Translations under genes and position numbers: made by a program | Shown here: positions 17,545 to 25,697 of the stretch, piece after piece | Numbering within the stretch: position 1 is the stretch's first letter | Layout: every line of letters begins with the position of its first letter | Assembly: GCF_044005705.1 (NCBI RefSeq) | Contig: NZ_JBIPKE010000020.1 | Span: 186,001 to 250,000, forward strand | Direction: 5' to 3' | DNA from: Marinoscillum luteum | GTDB lineage: Bacteria > Bacteroidota > Bacteroidia > Cytophagales > Cyclobacteriaceae | DNA length: 64,000 nt | The notes under the pieces: generated by a model | Told to the model about the DNA's origin: nothing | The model's database searches: none | Seen by the model: the letters and a program-made list of their open reading frames with translations, nothing else

Positions 17545-20166
17545 CTATAAGACAAATCGATAGGTGTACTTAATGAGGAAAATATTGGTACCATCGGCCT
17601 GTTTCAGGTCGGTGGCCAAATGGCTAAATCTATTTTCTCGTGAATTGTGTGAATCAGAAGAACTGGATGTCCATACCACAAAAAGAGTGGAGCCGGGTAT
17701 ATACTCCCATCTTATCACAAAATTGGATCGGAACTGCATGAAGTTAAAGTTGGGGTCATCCAACTCTGCTTCAGTAATTCCATCCCTATTTTCATCAATA
17801 AAATAACTCCCCGACTCATCAGCATAATTGATCTGATCAGGGCCAAGAGAAACATGTCGTTCCTCAAAGTGGTCAGAGTTGGGGCTAAGTACCTTTTTGA
17901 AATCACTGTACTCTCCTCTGGAAATAAACGGCTGCCCCCAGTATTCCACAGACAGATTGGGTGTGATGATGTAGTTGGCCCGCACGGAGGCGCTATAGGT
18001 TACCTGCTGGATTCTTGCCAGAATGTAGTTTTCGGTATTGGTCTCGTAGCTGCTTACATATTGAAGGGCATTGTCATTCCAGTCCACTGACGGAGAAACC
18101 GACAGTCTCAGCGCATCAGTCGGCTGATACCTAAGGCTTGTGAAAATACCTCCTCCTTTATAGTAATTTTCTTGTCCAGAAGATATCCACGGATTCATCT
18201 CGAAGTAAAGCTTCTTCTGGTCGTTGGTTCCCATGTAAACCCAATATTCCGTGGTACCCGGATAACGCAGTGCAGGTCCTCCCCTCAAGTCGGCGTTTGA
18301 TCTACTCTCGCCAGATAAAGTAGTGCCCCCACCCATGTACCACATATTTTTAAACTGTGCATGGGTATTAAAATTCATTGCTTTTAGAAGGTTTATTCCG
18401 CCAAAATCCCAGGTGAGGTACTGGTTGGCATTGAACCTGACCCACCGGAAGATGCTGAAAGGTTTCAGTATACGATACTGCGCCCATGTCCATTGGGAGA
18501 CATAATCTGACTGCACCAAAAAACCCACATCGTTAAGCTCCACACCAGGTGAGCGCATAGTAGCTCCTGTCTGGAAAATCAGATTTCCGTTCCGCTTGCC
18601 AAATGCAGCAGTCCCGGACGTACCAGAAAGTGAGGTTCGTGTGGAATCCACTCCTTTTCTCCTATTGTCCGGCCGCTGAAAGTAGCGCTCAGAGGAAGTT
18701 TGTGTATTGTAAATGGCTTCTTCATCACCATTCACATTGCTCACCACAGCATTCAAAGAGAGGTAATAGTTTCGTTCGTTAAAGTTCTGGGTAAAGTCTA
18801 CCCCACCTGTGTATGCACTTTTATGCAGGTAATTGAAATGATCTTCATCCAACCTCCTATTGGTGGCGGTAAACATGGCGCCGATCAAGGCATTCCCCTG
18901 ATTGATGTCCTGCTGCACACGGCCCACTACATAGTTGGTCATGGGCTCTACAGCTACCTTTCTTCTGCCTCCCAGGGTGTCCTGCACCTCCACCATTTCT
19001 TTATTGGTGACCGATTCCAGCAGTCCCCACGAAAAGCCATTTTTGTTCTTACCTGTGACCTTGGCTGCACCTAATATTCTGGTTTTCTTCATCCGATCCA
19101 CGTATTGAATGTCATCATCCGATGGAAAGTATGAAGGAGATCCTCCGATCCTTCTGGAATAGAAAAGGTTGTCATTATTGAACTGACCACCCGCTACAGA
19201 TTCAGTGAGGCCAAAGTTTAGCGTGTTCTTCCCCTCCAGGAAAAATGGCCTTCGTTCCTGGAAAAATAACTGGAATGCAGAAAGATTCACCCGAGATGGA
19301 TCGGCCTCTACCTGACCAAAATCCGGATTGATAGTAAGGTCTAGTGTAATATCACTGGTGAGGCCTATTTTGGCATCTACACCCACATCCAGATCAGACT
19401 CAGAACCTGTGGCGTAAGGGTTGCCCTCTACGGATGGTGATTTCTCTGTCTTACCGAGGATATACGGCTGTATTTCGAGTTGTTTTTGAGGCCTAATGCC
19501 TGTAATACCACGCAGTTCACCAAAAAGATGAACCCAACCGGGAGAATCCTGAGCAATGGGCTGCCAATAAGATCTTTCTTGCTTCCTAAAGACCATCCTC
19601 ATGACCTGTATCCCCCATACGTGCTCTTCCTTATCTGCAAAGCGCAATTGAGACAGTGGGATTTTAAATTCGGCGATCCAGCCCTGATCATCCAGACTGG
19701 TCTTTAGATACCAAATGGGATCCCAGGTAGAATCCCAGTCATCTCCATTATTGGAAACATATTCTTCACCCTTAACACCGGAGGCGGAGGCTGTAAAGCT
19801 AAAGGCTGTTCGCTTGTCATTGTAGCTGTCTATATTCACCTCTACCAAATCTCCTTCAAAACCGTCTCTTCGTGACATTCGCCGAGCTACTTTGTCTGGC
19901 TCCAAATCAAATGCTCGAATCCCGATATACAAGTATTTTGCATCATACAAAATCTTAAACTTGGTGTCCTGAGAGGGTGCCGCTCCATCTTCGGGCTGTC
20001 GCTGTATAAAGTCCCCACCCCAATCTACCAAATCCCATGCCGGGTCATCCAACTTTCCATCAATAACAGGCGGAGCCTGTACCATGGTGGTTTCGTAAGT
20101 TTTAGGTTGAGCATACGATTCAAAGCATAGCAATGCCAGAATACAGACCAGGCAAACTGATTTCAT
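17545..20166 (-). CDS. CBM9-like/DUF5916 outer-membrane protein
   Basis: The 873-residue protein has a signal peptide (CILALLCFESYAQ). A family 9 carbohydrate-binding-like domain follows (about 25-220; PPVIDGKLDDPAWDLVDW, KILYDAKYLYIGIRAFD, GWIAEFKIPLSQLRF). The long remainder matches the DUF5916 pattern (DAKIGLTSDITLDLTINPDFGQVEADPS, FFQERRPFFLEG) and probably forms an outer-membrane barrel ending in Leu-type aromatic strands (YTYRFVL). Such proteins are frequent in Bacteroidota, but their role is unproven; binding or passage of a carbohydrate or peptide is suggested only by the CBM9-like fold. It lies at the edge of PUL 1 and converges with GH88, so it may or may not belong to that system. 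Confidence 0.85.
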   Translation of the reverse strand: MKSVCLVCILALLCFESYAQPKTYETTMVQAPPVIDGKLDDPAWDLVDWGGDFIQRQPEDGAAPSQDTKFKILYDAKYLYIGIRAFDLEPDKVARRMSRRDGFEGDLVEVNIDSYNDKRTAFSFTASASGVKGEEYVSNNGDDWDSTWDPIWYLKTSLDDQGWIAEFKIPLSQLRFADKEEHVWGIQVMRMVFRKQERSYWQPIAQDSPGWVHLFGELRGITGIRPQKQLEIQPYILGKTEKSPSVEGNPYATGSESDLDVGVDAKIGLTSDITLDLTINPDFGQVEADPSRVNLSAFQLFFQERRPFFLEGKNTLNFGLTESVAGGQFNNDNLFYSRRIGGSPSYFPSDDDIQYVDRMKKTRILGAAKVTGKNKNGFSWGLLESVTNKEMVEVQDTLGGRRKVAVEPMTNYVVGRVQQDINQGNALIGAMFTATNRRLDEDHFNYLHKSAYTGGVDFTQNFNERNYYLSLNAVVSNVNGDEEAIYNTQTSSERYFQRPDNRRKGVDSTRTSLSGTSGTAAFGKRNGNLIFQTGATMRSPGVELNDVGFLVQSDYVSQWTWAQYRILKPFSIFRWVRFNANQYLTWDFGGINLLKAMNFNTHAQFKNMWYMGGGTTLSGESRSNADLRGGPALRYPGTTEYWVYMGTNDQKKLYFEMNPWISSGQENYYKGGGIFTSLRYQPTDALRLSVSPSVDWNDNALQYVSSYETNTENYILARIQQVTYSASVRANYIITPNLSVEYWGQPFISRGEYSDFKKVLSPNSDHFEERHVSLGPDQINYADESGSYFIDENRDGITEAELDDPNFNFMQFRSNFVIRWEYIPGSTLFVVWTSSSSDSHNSRENRFSHLATDLKQADGTNIFLIKYTYRFVL

Positions 20167-20271
20167 CTTGGGTTGAGTTGGGTCTTCATTAAGAACGATG
20201 ACTTTATGAAATACTTATCCCCAACCCTGAGGTTACATTAAAATGAGTATTCGGTTAATTTCAGGGATTTA

Positions 20272-20295
20272 CGGCACATCCATCTGGATATGCCG
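20272..20295 (-). terminator. Hairpin downstream of the sigma operon
   Basis: An 11-bp stem with one mismatch (CGGCACATCCA/TGGATATGCCG, 2-nt loop) lies 17 bp past the stop of the 39-residue membrane protein gene. The following T-tract on the minus strand is poor, so termination is only a possibility. Confidence 0.35.
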
Positions 20296-20311
20296 ATGAA
20301 ATTCGCAATGA

Positions 20312-20431
20312 TCAGCCCATGTAGAGCAGGGACAAAATGATCATGATGATAAGCGTAAGTGTGGAGAGTTTAAACAAATCTTGTTTTGCTGTTTCCTCTC
20401 CTTTTGGAGTTTGAACTTGTGTAGTTTTCAT
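20312..20431 (-). CDS. 39-residue single-span membrane microprotein
   Basis: A short open frame starts with ATG at 20431 and stops with TGA at 20312. It encodes a hydrophilic N-terminus (MKTTQVQTPKGEETAKQDLF) and one hydrophobic helix (LTLIIMIILSLLYMG). The shape, a charged head of about 20 residues and a single membrane span at the end, is that of a tail-anchored or small inner-membrane protein. It has its own -10-like box (TATATTTG) upstream and follows the sigma factor and barrel-protein genes on the same strand. I do not recognise a family. A small regulator or assembly factor is only a guess. Confidence 0.6.
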   Translation of the reverse strand: MKTTQVQTPKGEETAKQDLFKLSTLTLIIMIILSLLYMG

Positions 20432-20465
20432 GACGGACTAGGACGTTTTGACTTTTAGGACACTG

Positions 20466-20473
20466 CAAATATA
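20466..20473 (-). promoter_or_regulatory. Bacteroidota -7 box (TATATTTG) upstream of the microprotein gene
   Basis: The minus strand reads TATATTTG, a perfect fit to the Bacteroidota TAnnTTTG element, 35 bp upstream of the start codon at 20431. No clear -33 TTTG is seen at the expected spacing, so this is a partial promoter match. Confidence 0.45.
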
Positions 20474-20491
20474 CAAAAGGTTGTATTATAC

Positions 20492-21838
20492 TTAGTTAAA
20501 ATTGTATCGAACTCCTGTGAGAAGCCCAAATCCGGAAGGGTTGGTGGTAAATGAGGTGTTCTCTTTGGTCAGCGAGTTGATCGATCTTCTGTAATTCGGT
20601 TCTATCACCAGATCAAAATTCTTCAACAACTGATATCCAAACTCTACACCTGCCAAGCCGCTAAAGCTCACCTCACGATAAGGTGACTCGGATCCCGGAC
20701 CAATGGTTAACCCTGCGATTTCCGCATCCGAACCGGAGAGCTTATTACCCATGTAAAAATTAGTTATCACACCCGCATTCAATTCCATCTTGAATTTACT
20801 ATTCACAACCAGATAACCGGCTTTCACTGGTACTGAGGTAAACTGAAATTCATTCTTCAAATTAACATCCCTATAATCATATTCTACCACTTCCTGGCGG
20901 TCGATGGCTTGCTCAAATTGCTGAACACTTCTCACCTGACTAGTGGCCGGAATCACCTCCTGAAAAGTAGAGGTTTGAATCACCACATTGGTCTGAGTGG
21001 TAGCATCTGCCCGGGCATACTGTACCCCACTCTCCAATGTCCATCTGCTGCTCAATTTCAATCCAAAATTGACACCAAGTGAAACAGTTTCCCCTGGCAA
21101 CATGCCCTCACGAACTGATGGTGATTGACTATCGATGGCCTCTTCGCTTGAAAGACTAAATCCGGCGCTGGACATATCCAGATTACTGGCCAGCAGACTT
21201 CCCCCTGTAGACTGGAAATTAGGATCGAAACCACCAGAACCCAGGCTAAGTCCCGCCCAGTACTTATTATCCACACCCGCTTTTCGTCTTTGCTCGAAAT
21301 GGTATACGGGTAGTAAATACAATCGCCTCCCCACATAATTAGCCGCAATTGATATTTCCGGCATCAACTTCGTCAAAGACAATTCCTCAAAAATCTCACG
21401 GGAATGCCCCCGATCATTGACTTCTTCCTCTTGTTCTTGCTCGCTGGCCACAAACATGGCAGCCTGGATGTCCTGTTTATCCCTTCCCTGATCACCAAAA
21501 GCCAAAGCAGTCATCCTTTCATCGGCTGAGTCAGGAATGCGTATGGAAACAGCCTCCTCCATTGGAGCGGGCTTGTCTACATTAATGGCCAGCCGGTAAT
21601 CCGGCCCTTGCTGAAAGTACAAATATTGCAGAGTACCAAGTGAGGCTGCCAGCAGCAGGATAGCCGCCACTGCCCACCTGTAATAGGTGGCTTTTGTTTT
21701 GTACACCGAAAGTTCCGCATAGGCCAGTTTTCGGTCGATTTCATTCCACACTGCATCAGGGGGTGTCTGGCTTGCTCCACCAAAAACCTCCTTCCATTCA
21801 TTCTCAAATTGACTGTCAGAGTTCTCCTGCCCTATCAT
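20492..21838 (-). CDS. Inner-membrane-anchored protein with C-terminal beta-barrel-like domain, sigma-factor partner
   Basis: The start at 21838 (ATG) overlaps the end of the ECF sigma gene by 23 bp, so the two are translationally coupled; a GTG at 21853 is an alternative. Residues 1-60 are soluble and carry a TPPDAVWNEIDRKL motif seen in many Bacteroidota proteins beside ECF sigma factors. One hydrophobic helix follows (WAVAAILLLAASLGTLQYLYF), then an acidic linker of about 110 residues. The C-terminal half of about 240 residues looks like an outer-membrane barrel (SLGVNFGLKLSSRWTLESGVQYA; GVEFGYQLLKNFDLVIEPNYR; ends LLTGVRYNFN). The N-terminal part probably acts as an anti-sigma domain. How a barrel-like domain is joined to an inner-membrane anchor is not clear from sequence. 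Confidence 0.75.
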   Translation of the reverse strand: MIGQENSDSQFENEWKEVFGGASQTPPDAVWNEIDRKLAYAELSVYKTKATYYRWAVAAILLLAASLGTLQYLYFQQGPDYRLAINVDKPAPMEEAVSIRIPDSADERMTALAFGDQGRDKQDIQAAMFVASEQEQEEEVNDRGHSREIFEELSLTKLMPEISIAANYVGRRLYLLPVYHFEQRRKAGVDNKYWAGLSLGSGGFDPNFQSTGGSLLASNLDMSSAGFSLSSEEAIDSQSPSVREGMLPGETVSLGVNFGLKLSSRWTLESGVQYARADATTQTNVVIQTSTFQEVIPATSQVRSVQQFEQAIDRQEVVEYDYRDVNLKNEFQFTSVPVKAGYLVVNSKFKMELNAGVITNFYMGNKLSGSDAEIAGLTIGPGSESPYREVSFSGLAGVEFGYQLLKNFDLVIEPNYRRSINSLTKENTSFTTNPSGFGLLTGVRYNFN

Positions 21839-22376
21839 AATATATGACGTCACTCTTCAATATCCACTCCTTCAATAAGCTCTTGGCTCTTGCATACTGA
21901 GACTTGCTGGTTCCCTCGCTGATCCCCAGGAGGTCTGCAATCTCATGATGCTTATACCCCTCAATCGCATACAGGTTAAATATCACCTGACACCCAGAGG
22001 GTAATTTTCTGATCATTTCTAATAATTCCTTGTGATTGATTCCGGTAATGGTAAGATTTTCGGTAAAACGATTCTTGAGATCGCCAACATCCACCATGGG
22101 ATAGAGATACAGTTTGCTCCGCTGATGATTGAGTGCCGTATTCACCACTATTCGCTTAATCCAATATACCAGAGAAGAGTCTTGTCTGAAGTTATTTATA
22201 TTCTGAAAAACTTTCAGAAAAGCCTCCTGAAGAATATCTTCCGCCTCTTGCTGCATTTTGGAATAGCGCAAAGCGACAGCATACATCTGTCCGCTGTACT
22301 TTTTATACAGATTCTGCTGAGCAGTCCGTTCTCCCTTGCAACAGGCCTTAATTAACTCTTCATCACTGAATGCCAT
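21816..22376 (-). CDS. ECF-type RNA polymerase sigma factor
   Basis: The 186-residue protein has sigma region 2 (YSGQMYAVALRYSKMQQEAEDILQEAFLKVFQNINNF) and region 4 (LLEMIRKLPSGCQVIFNLYAIEGYKHHEIADLLGISEGTSKSQYARAKSLLKEW), the normal layout of sigma-70 family ECF factors. It directs core polymerase to a specific promoter set once released from its partner. The next gene overlaps its end and encodes a membrane-anchored protein with an anti-sigma-like head, so that protein is the likely regulator. It is divergent from the T9SS Plug gene across 66 bp; control of that gene is possible but unproven. Confidence 0.95.
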   Translation of the reverse strand: MAFSDEELIKACCKGERTAQQNLYKKYSGQMYAVALRYSKMQQEAEDILQEAFLKVFQNINNFRQDSSLVYWIKRIVVNTALNHQRSKLYLYPMVDVGDLKNRFTENLTITGINHKELLEMIRKLPSGCQVIFNLYAIEGYKHHEIADLLGISEGTSKSQYARAKSLLKEWILKSDVIYYDRAGEL

Positions 22377-22409
22377 TCAGGTTAACTTTTGATTATAGAC
22401 TCTGATAAC

Positions 22410-22425
22410 TTACAAAACGTTGTAA
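22410..22425. promoter_or_regulatory. Inverted repeat between sigma factor and Plug genes
   Basis: TTACAA and TTGTAA arms flank a 4-bp centre within the 66-bp divergent region. The site is 17 bp upstream of the Plug start and could be an operator. The short arms make chance occurrence quite possible. Confidence 0.3.
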
Positions 22426-22442
22426 CCGCAGTTAACAAATTT

Positions 22443-23723
22443 ATGAAATATCTACCACTACTTGCGATTAGTCTCCTGCTAGCCAATTGTGTGCCAGTTT
22501 CTTACACAGATACGGCAAGCCAGAAAACCATTCTCTATGACAATGCCCAATATGAAGACAACATTGGCATGGTACAGCTCTATCCTCTCTCTACTGACCA
22601 GCAAGCGAGCCTGGATTATCCCGTGATAGCCCTCAACTCTGCCGGGCTCAGTTTGGTGTTTGATCTTCTGGAACAAAATACGTCCTACCTCAATGCCAGA
22701 TATGTTCATTGCAACGCTGACTGGACACCGTCTCGACTGACGGACCTACAATTTCTGAGCTCCTACAATGAGTTTCCAATCAACCAATACAACTACTCCT
22801 CCAACACCCGAATACCGTATGTCAATTACCAGGCTGATCTACCAACCCCTGACAAATCGGGGAATTACCTTCTGGTGGTATACCGTGAGAATGATCGGAA
22901 AAACGTGCTATTTACGAGAAGGTTTCTTGTTTTTGACCAACGTGCGCAGATTGATGTGGAATTTACACCCAGCGCCACGGTCTCCCAGAGGAACACCAAC
23001 CACCAATTATCATTCGGGATAAGGTATCAGCAGATTGAAAATCCCAATCCACTACGGGAATTCAAGGTAGTACTATTACAAAATCATAATTGGCACACTC
23101 CCATCACAGGTCTACAGCCCACACTGATGCGGCCTGATCAAAATTACCTTGAATACAGGCATTTCAACGGTGAAAATAACTTTCCTGCGCTGAATGAATT
23201 CAGATATTTTGACCTCCGATCGATCGATTACCGAGGAATGAATGTGGTGAATGTGAGGAAAGAAACCGATCAGATACAGGCCTTTCTGGGATTGGATAAA
23301 AGCAGACATGGGCTGGCTTATTCACAGCTCATCAACGACCTCAATGGTAGCTTCTTCCTGGAAAACAAAGACCCTAATGATGGGCCATTGCAAAGTGAAT
23401 ATGCCCAGGTCTACTTTGAATTACAATCTGAAAAACTGGAGGGCGAAATATACATAGCTGGGGGATTCAACAATTGGAACCTTACACCCGAAAACATGAT
23501 GAGCTACGATGAGAGCACCGGGAGCTACAGAGGATGGCTATGGTTAAAGCAGGGCTATTATGATTACTTCTACTGGCTGAAATCAGACAAAATGCCCTTT
23601 TATGAACTGGAAGGGAGCCATTACCAGACATCCAACGACTATGAAATTCTGTTTTACTACAGGGATCCTTTTAACAACTATGACGAACTCATTGGATACC
23701 GCAGGGTATCAAGTGGAAACTAA
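22443..23723 (+). CDS. Type IX secretion system Plug protein (DUF5103 family)
   Basis: The product of about 426 residues matches the T9SS plug/DUF5103 family. In Flavobacterium johnsoniae, Plug closes the periplasmic end of the SprA translocon when no substrate is passing. The lipoprotein-like signal is LAISLLLANC. The family pattern includes YDNAQYEDNIGMVQLYPL, LNSAGLSLVFDLL, YVHCNADWTPS, LQFLSSYNEFPINQYNYS and a mid-protein LPTPDKSGNYLLVVY. A C-terminal region (IYIAGGFNNWNLTPENMMSYD) resembles an E-set sandwich. The ATG at 22443 was chosen for its signal peptide over an in-frame start 54 bp upstream. Its 3' end overlaps the convergent Cas6-like gene by 15 bp. The 2616-residue protein in this window is a likely T9SS client. 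Confidence 0.88.
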   Translation: MKYLPLLAISLLLANCVPVSYTDTASQKTILYDNAQYEDNIGMVQLYPLSTDQQASLDYPVIALNSAGLSLVFDLLEQNTSYLNARYVHCNADWTPSRLTDLQFLSSYNEFPINQYNYSSNTRIPYVNYQADLPTPDKSGNYLLVVYRENDRKNVLFTRRFLVFDQRAQIDVEFTPSATVSQRNTNHQLSFGIRYQQIENPNPLREFKVVLLQNHNWHTPITGLQPTLMRPDQNYLEYRHFNGENNFPALNEFRYFDLRSIDYRGMNVVNVRKETDQIQAFLGLDKSRHGLAYSQLINDLNGSFFLENKDPNDGPLQSEYAQVYFELQSEKLEGEIYIAGGFNNWNLTPENMMSYDESTGSYRGWLWLKQGYYDYFYWLKSDKMPFYELEGSHYQTSNDYEILFYYRDPFNNYDELIGYRRVSSGN

Positions 23724-24515
23724 TGATTCGGCAGATTTGTAAGGAACGGTACGCTCAGTTGGATCAGAATTCACCAAATCCAACATACCAAATCCCATGG
23801 AGCAGCAGGTTCCCAACCCACAGGTGAAGATGAAATCCTGAATTTCAGGGGCAGCGAAAAGTGTGAAAGGAAAGGTATATCCCCTGGCTTCCAGCTGTTC
23901 GCCCTGATAATACACCGGATAGATTCTTGAGAATTTTTTATTGGAAGCCCGAAGCTTATCCAGGTAGTCTTCGTCTGGTATCAACTGAAACTTATGGACC
24001 TCAGGTATGGCATCTGTATCTATCCCAAACTCAGTCATCCGTGTGATGGTAGCGTCATAAATCTGATCCGAAAAGTCGTTGGAGGAGGGCTCAATAAACA
24101 ACTTGTGCTCCGGATTATGGAAATCATCAGAGGTCACAATAGGTGAAATGCAAATGAACTTCGTTTCCCGATGGAGGGTAACAGGAAGCTCCTCTTCGGC
24201 CATTTCAGGCGTGAGGTTGAGTGCACCAAGTTGGATTTCTTTATTCCTGAAAATCGCTCCCACGAGGTGTTCGACAAAATCAGCATTGGGTGAGGAAATG
24301 ACAATGGTCACCCTCCGTGAATTATAATGAAGGCCTGCCTTGCTCAGTCGGGTCTGACCTTTGATTCCCGAAAAACTAAAAAAGGGATAATCCTTCAAAT
24401 CATCTTTAGATTCTCGCTGTAGAATATCCCTAAAAACCTCTGATATTAAATATTGGTGGTGAAAAGGCACCAACCCTCCACGGTTGTTGACCCTGAACGT
24501 AACTCTGACCCGCAT
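23709..24515 (-). CDS. Orphan Cas6-like RNA-binding/endoribonuclease protein
   Basis: The 268-residue protein has the shape of Cas6, the RAMP-fold enzyme that cuts CRISPR precursor RNA. A short beta strand (MRVRVTFRV) opens a first ferredoxin-like fold, and the C-terminus holds the glycine-rich loop CGLGTCCSMGFGML (about 233-244). No CRISPR array and no other cas gene lies in this window. The catalytic His usually found around residues 30-55 is not evident: histidines in the N-terminal part are only at 19, 20 and 64. It may therefore bind RNA without cutting, or cut another RNA. Neighbours are T9SS Plug (convergent, overlapping) and YchF upstream on the same strand. Family assignment is good; function here is open. 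Confidence 0.78.
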   Translation of the reverse strand: MRVRVTFRVNNRGGLVPFHHQYLISEVFRDILQRESKDDLKDYPFFSFSGIKGQTRLSKAGLHYNSRRVTIVISSPNADFVEHLVGAIFRNKEIQLGALNLTPEMAEEELPVTLHRETKFICISPIVTSDDFHNPEHKLFIEPSSNDFSDQIYDATITRMTEFGIDTDAIPEVHKFQLIPDEDYLDKLRASNKKFSRIYPVYYQGEQLEARGYTFPFTLFAAPEIQDFIFTCGLGTCCSMGFGMLDLVNSDPTERTVPYKSAESLVST

Positions 24516-24596
24516 CTGATCGCAATTAAAAAAATTAGATTAACTGATCAGAAAACAGGCTTAAAGTAGTTTTTGTTTAGAAGTGATGTAAAAAAA

Positions 24597-25694
24597 TCAA
24601 ACATTGAAACGGAAGTGCATCACATCCCCGTCCAGCACTACATATTCTTTACCTTCAATGGAAAGTTTGCCCGCTTCCTTACAAGCTTGCTCAGAGCCAT
24701 ATTGCTGATAATTCTCCAGCTTGATCACTTCAGCTTTGATAAACCCACGCTCAAAATCGGTGTGAATTACTCCGGCAGCCTGAGGAGCCTTCCACCCTCT
24801 CTTGATTGTCCAGGCCCGCACCTCCTGTACACCAGCAGTAAAGTAAGTAATCAGGTCCAAAAGTGAATAAGCAGCCTTGATCAGCCGATTGAGCCCAGAT
24901 TCCTTTAGACCGTATTCCTCCAAAAACATCAGCTTGTCGTCCTCATCCTCAAACTCAGCGATCTGGGCTTCTAATGCCGCCGACACCCTTACCACCTCCG
25001 CATTTTCACTGGCCACGTTTTCCTCCAGTTTTTGGCTATACTGATTCCCGGAATTCACGTTTTCTTCCTCCACATTAGCCACATAGATAATGGGCTTATC
25101 TGTCAGCAGCTGAAGTTCTTTCACCAATACTCGGTCTTCCTTCTCCATCTCCAGAGAGCGAGCGTTTCGACCAGATTCCAGGTGCTTTTTGAACTGAATC
25201 AGCACTTCATACTCCTTCTTTGCCTTAGCATCACCTCCTTTGGCAATCTTCTCCACTCTGGCGATGCGCTTATCCACAGAGTCCAGGTCCCGGAGCTGCA
25301 GCTCTGTATCTATTACTTCTTTGTCGTCCACAGGGTCCACACGGCCCTCCACGTGAATGATGTTGTCATTTTCAAAGCAGCGCACCACATGAATGATGGC
25401 GTCCACTTCGCGGATATTGGCCAGGAACTGGTTTCCTAATCCTTCACCCTTGCTGGCTCCTTTCACCAGCCCAGCTATATCTACAAACTCAATGACTGTA
25501 GGCACCACACGTTCGGGGCTCACTAGCCCTTTCAGTATTTCCAATCGCTCATCAGGCACGGTGATCACCCCCACATTGGGCTCAATGGTACAAAAAGGGA
25601 AATTGGCCGCTTCGGCCTTTGCATTCGAAAGCGCATTAAATAAAGTGGATTTTCCAACATTCGGAAGCCCAACAATTCCACACCTTAACCCCAT
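24597..25694 (-). CDS. ychF: Ribosome-binding ATPase YchF (Obg-like)
   Basis: YchF is a universally conserved P-loop NTPase of the Obg family that prefers ATP, binds ribosomes and affects stress responses. The 365-residue product has the P-loop GLPNVGKST near the N-terminus, the switch motif DIAGLVKGASKGEGLGNQFL, the NxxE specificity motif (YVANVEEENV) in place of NKxD, a coiled-coil insertion (about 125-200) and a C-terminal TGS domain (LLDLITYFTAGVQEVRAWTI; GVIHTDFERGFIKAEV). All motifs are intact and the length is typical. It starts 3 bp after the end of the AI-2E permease gene, so both probably share a transcript. Confidence 0.97.
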   Translation of the reverse strand: MGLRCGIVGLPNVGKSTLFNALSNAKAEAANFPFCTIEPNVGVITVPDERLEILKGLVSPERVVPTVIEFVDIAGLVKGASKGEGLGNQFLANIREVDAIIHVVRCFENDNIIHVEGRVDPVDDKEVIDTELQLRDLDSVDKRIARVEKIAKGGDAKAKKEYEVLIQFKKHLESGRNARSLEMEKEDRVLVKELQLLTDKPIIYVANVEEENVNSGNQYSQKLEENVASENAEVVRVSAALEAQIAEFEDEDDKLMFLEEYGLKESGLNRLIKAAYSLLDLITYFTAGVQEVRAWTIKRGWKAPQAAGVIHTDFERGFIKAEVIKLENYQQYGSEQACKEAGKLSIEGKEYVVLDGDVMHFRFNV

Positions 25695-25697
25695 AAT

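Noticed and set aside
23709..24596. CRISPR array near the Cas6-like gene
   Set aside because: No regularly spaced repeats are visible on either side; the adjacent gaps are short and non-repetitive.
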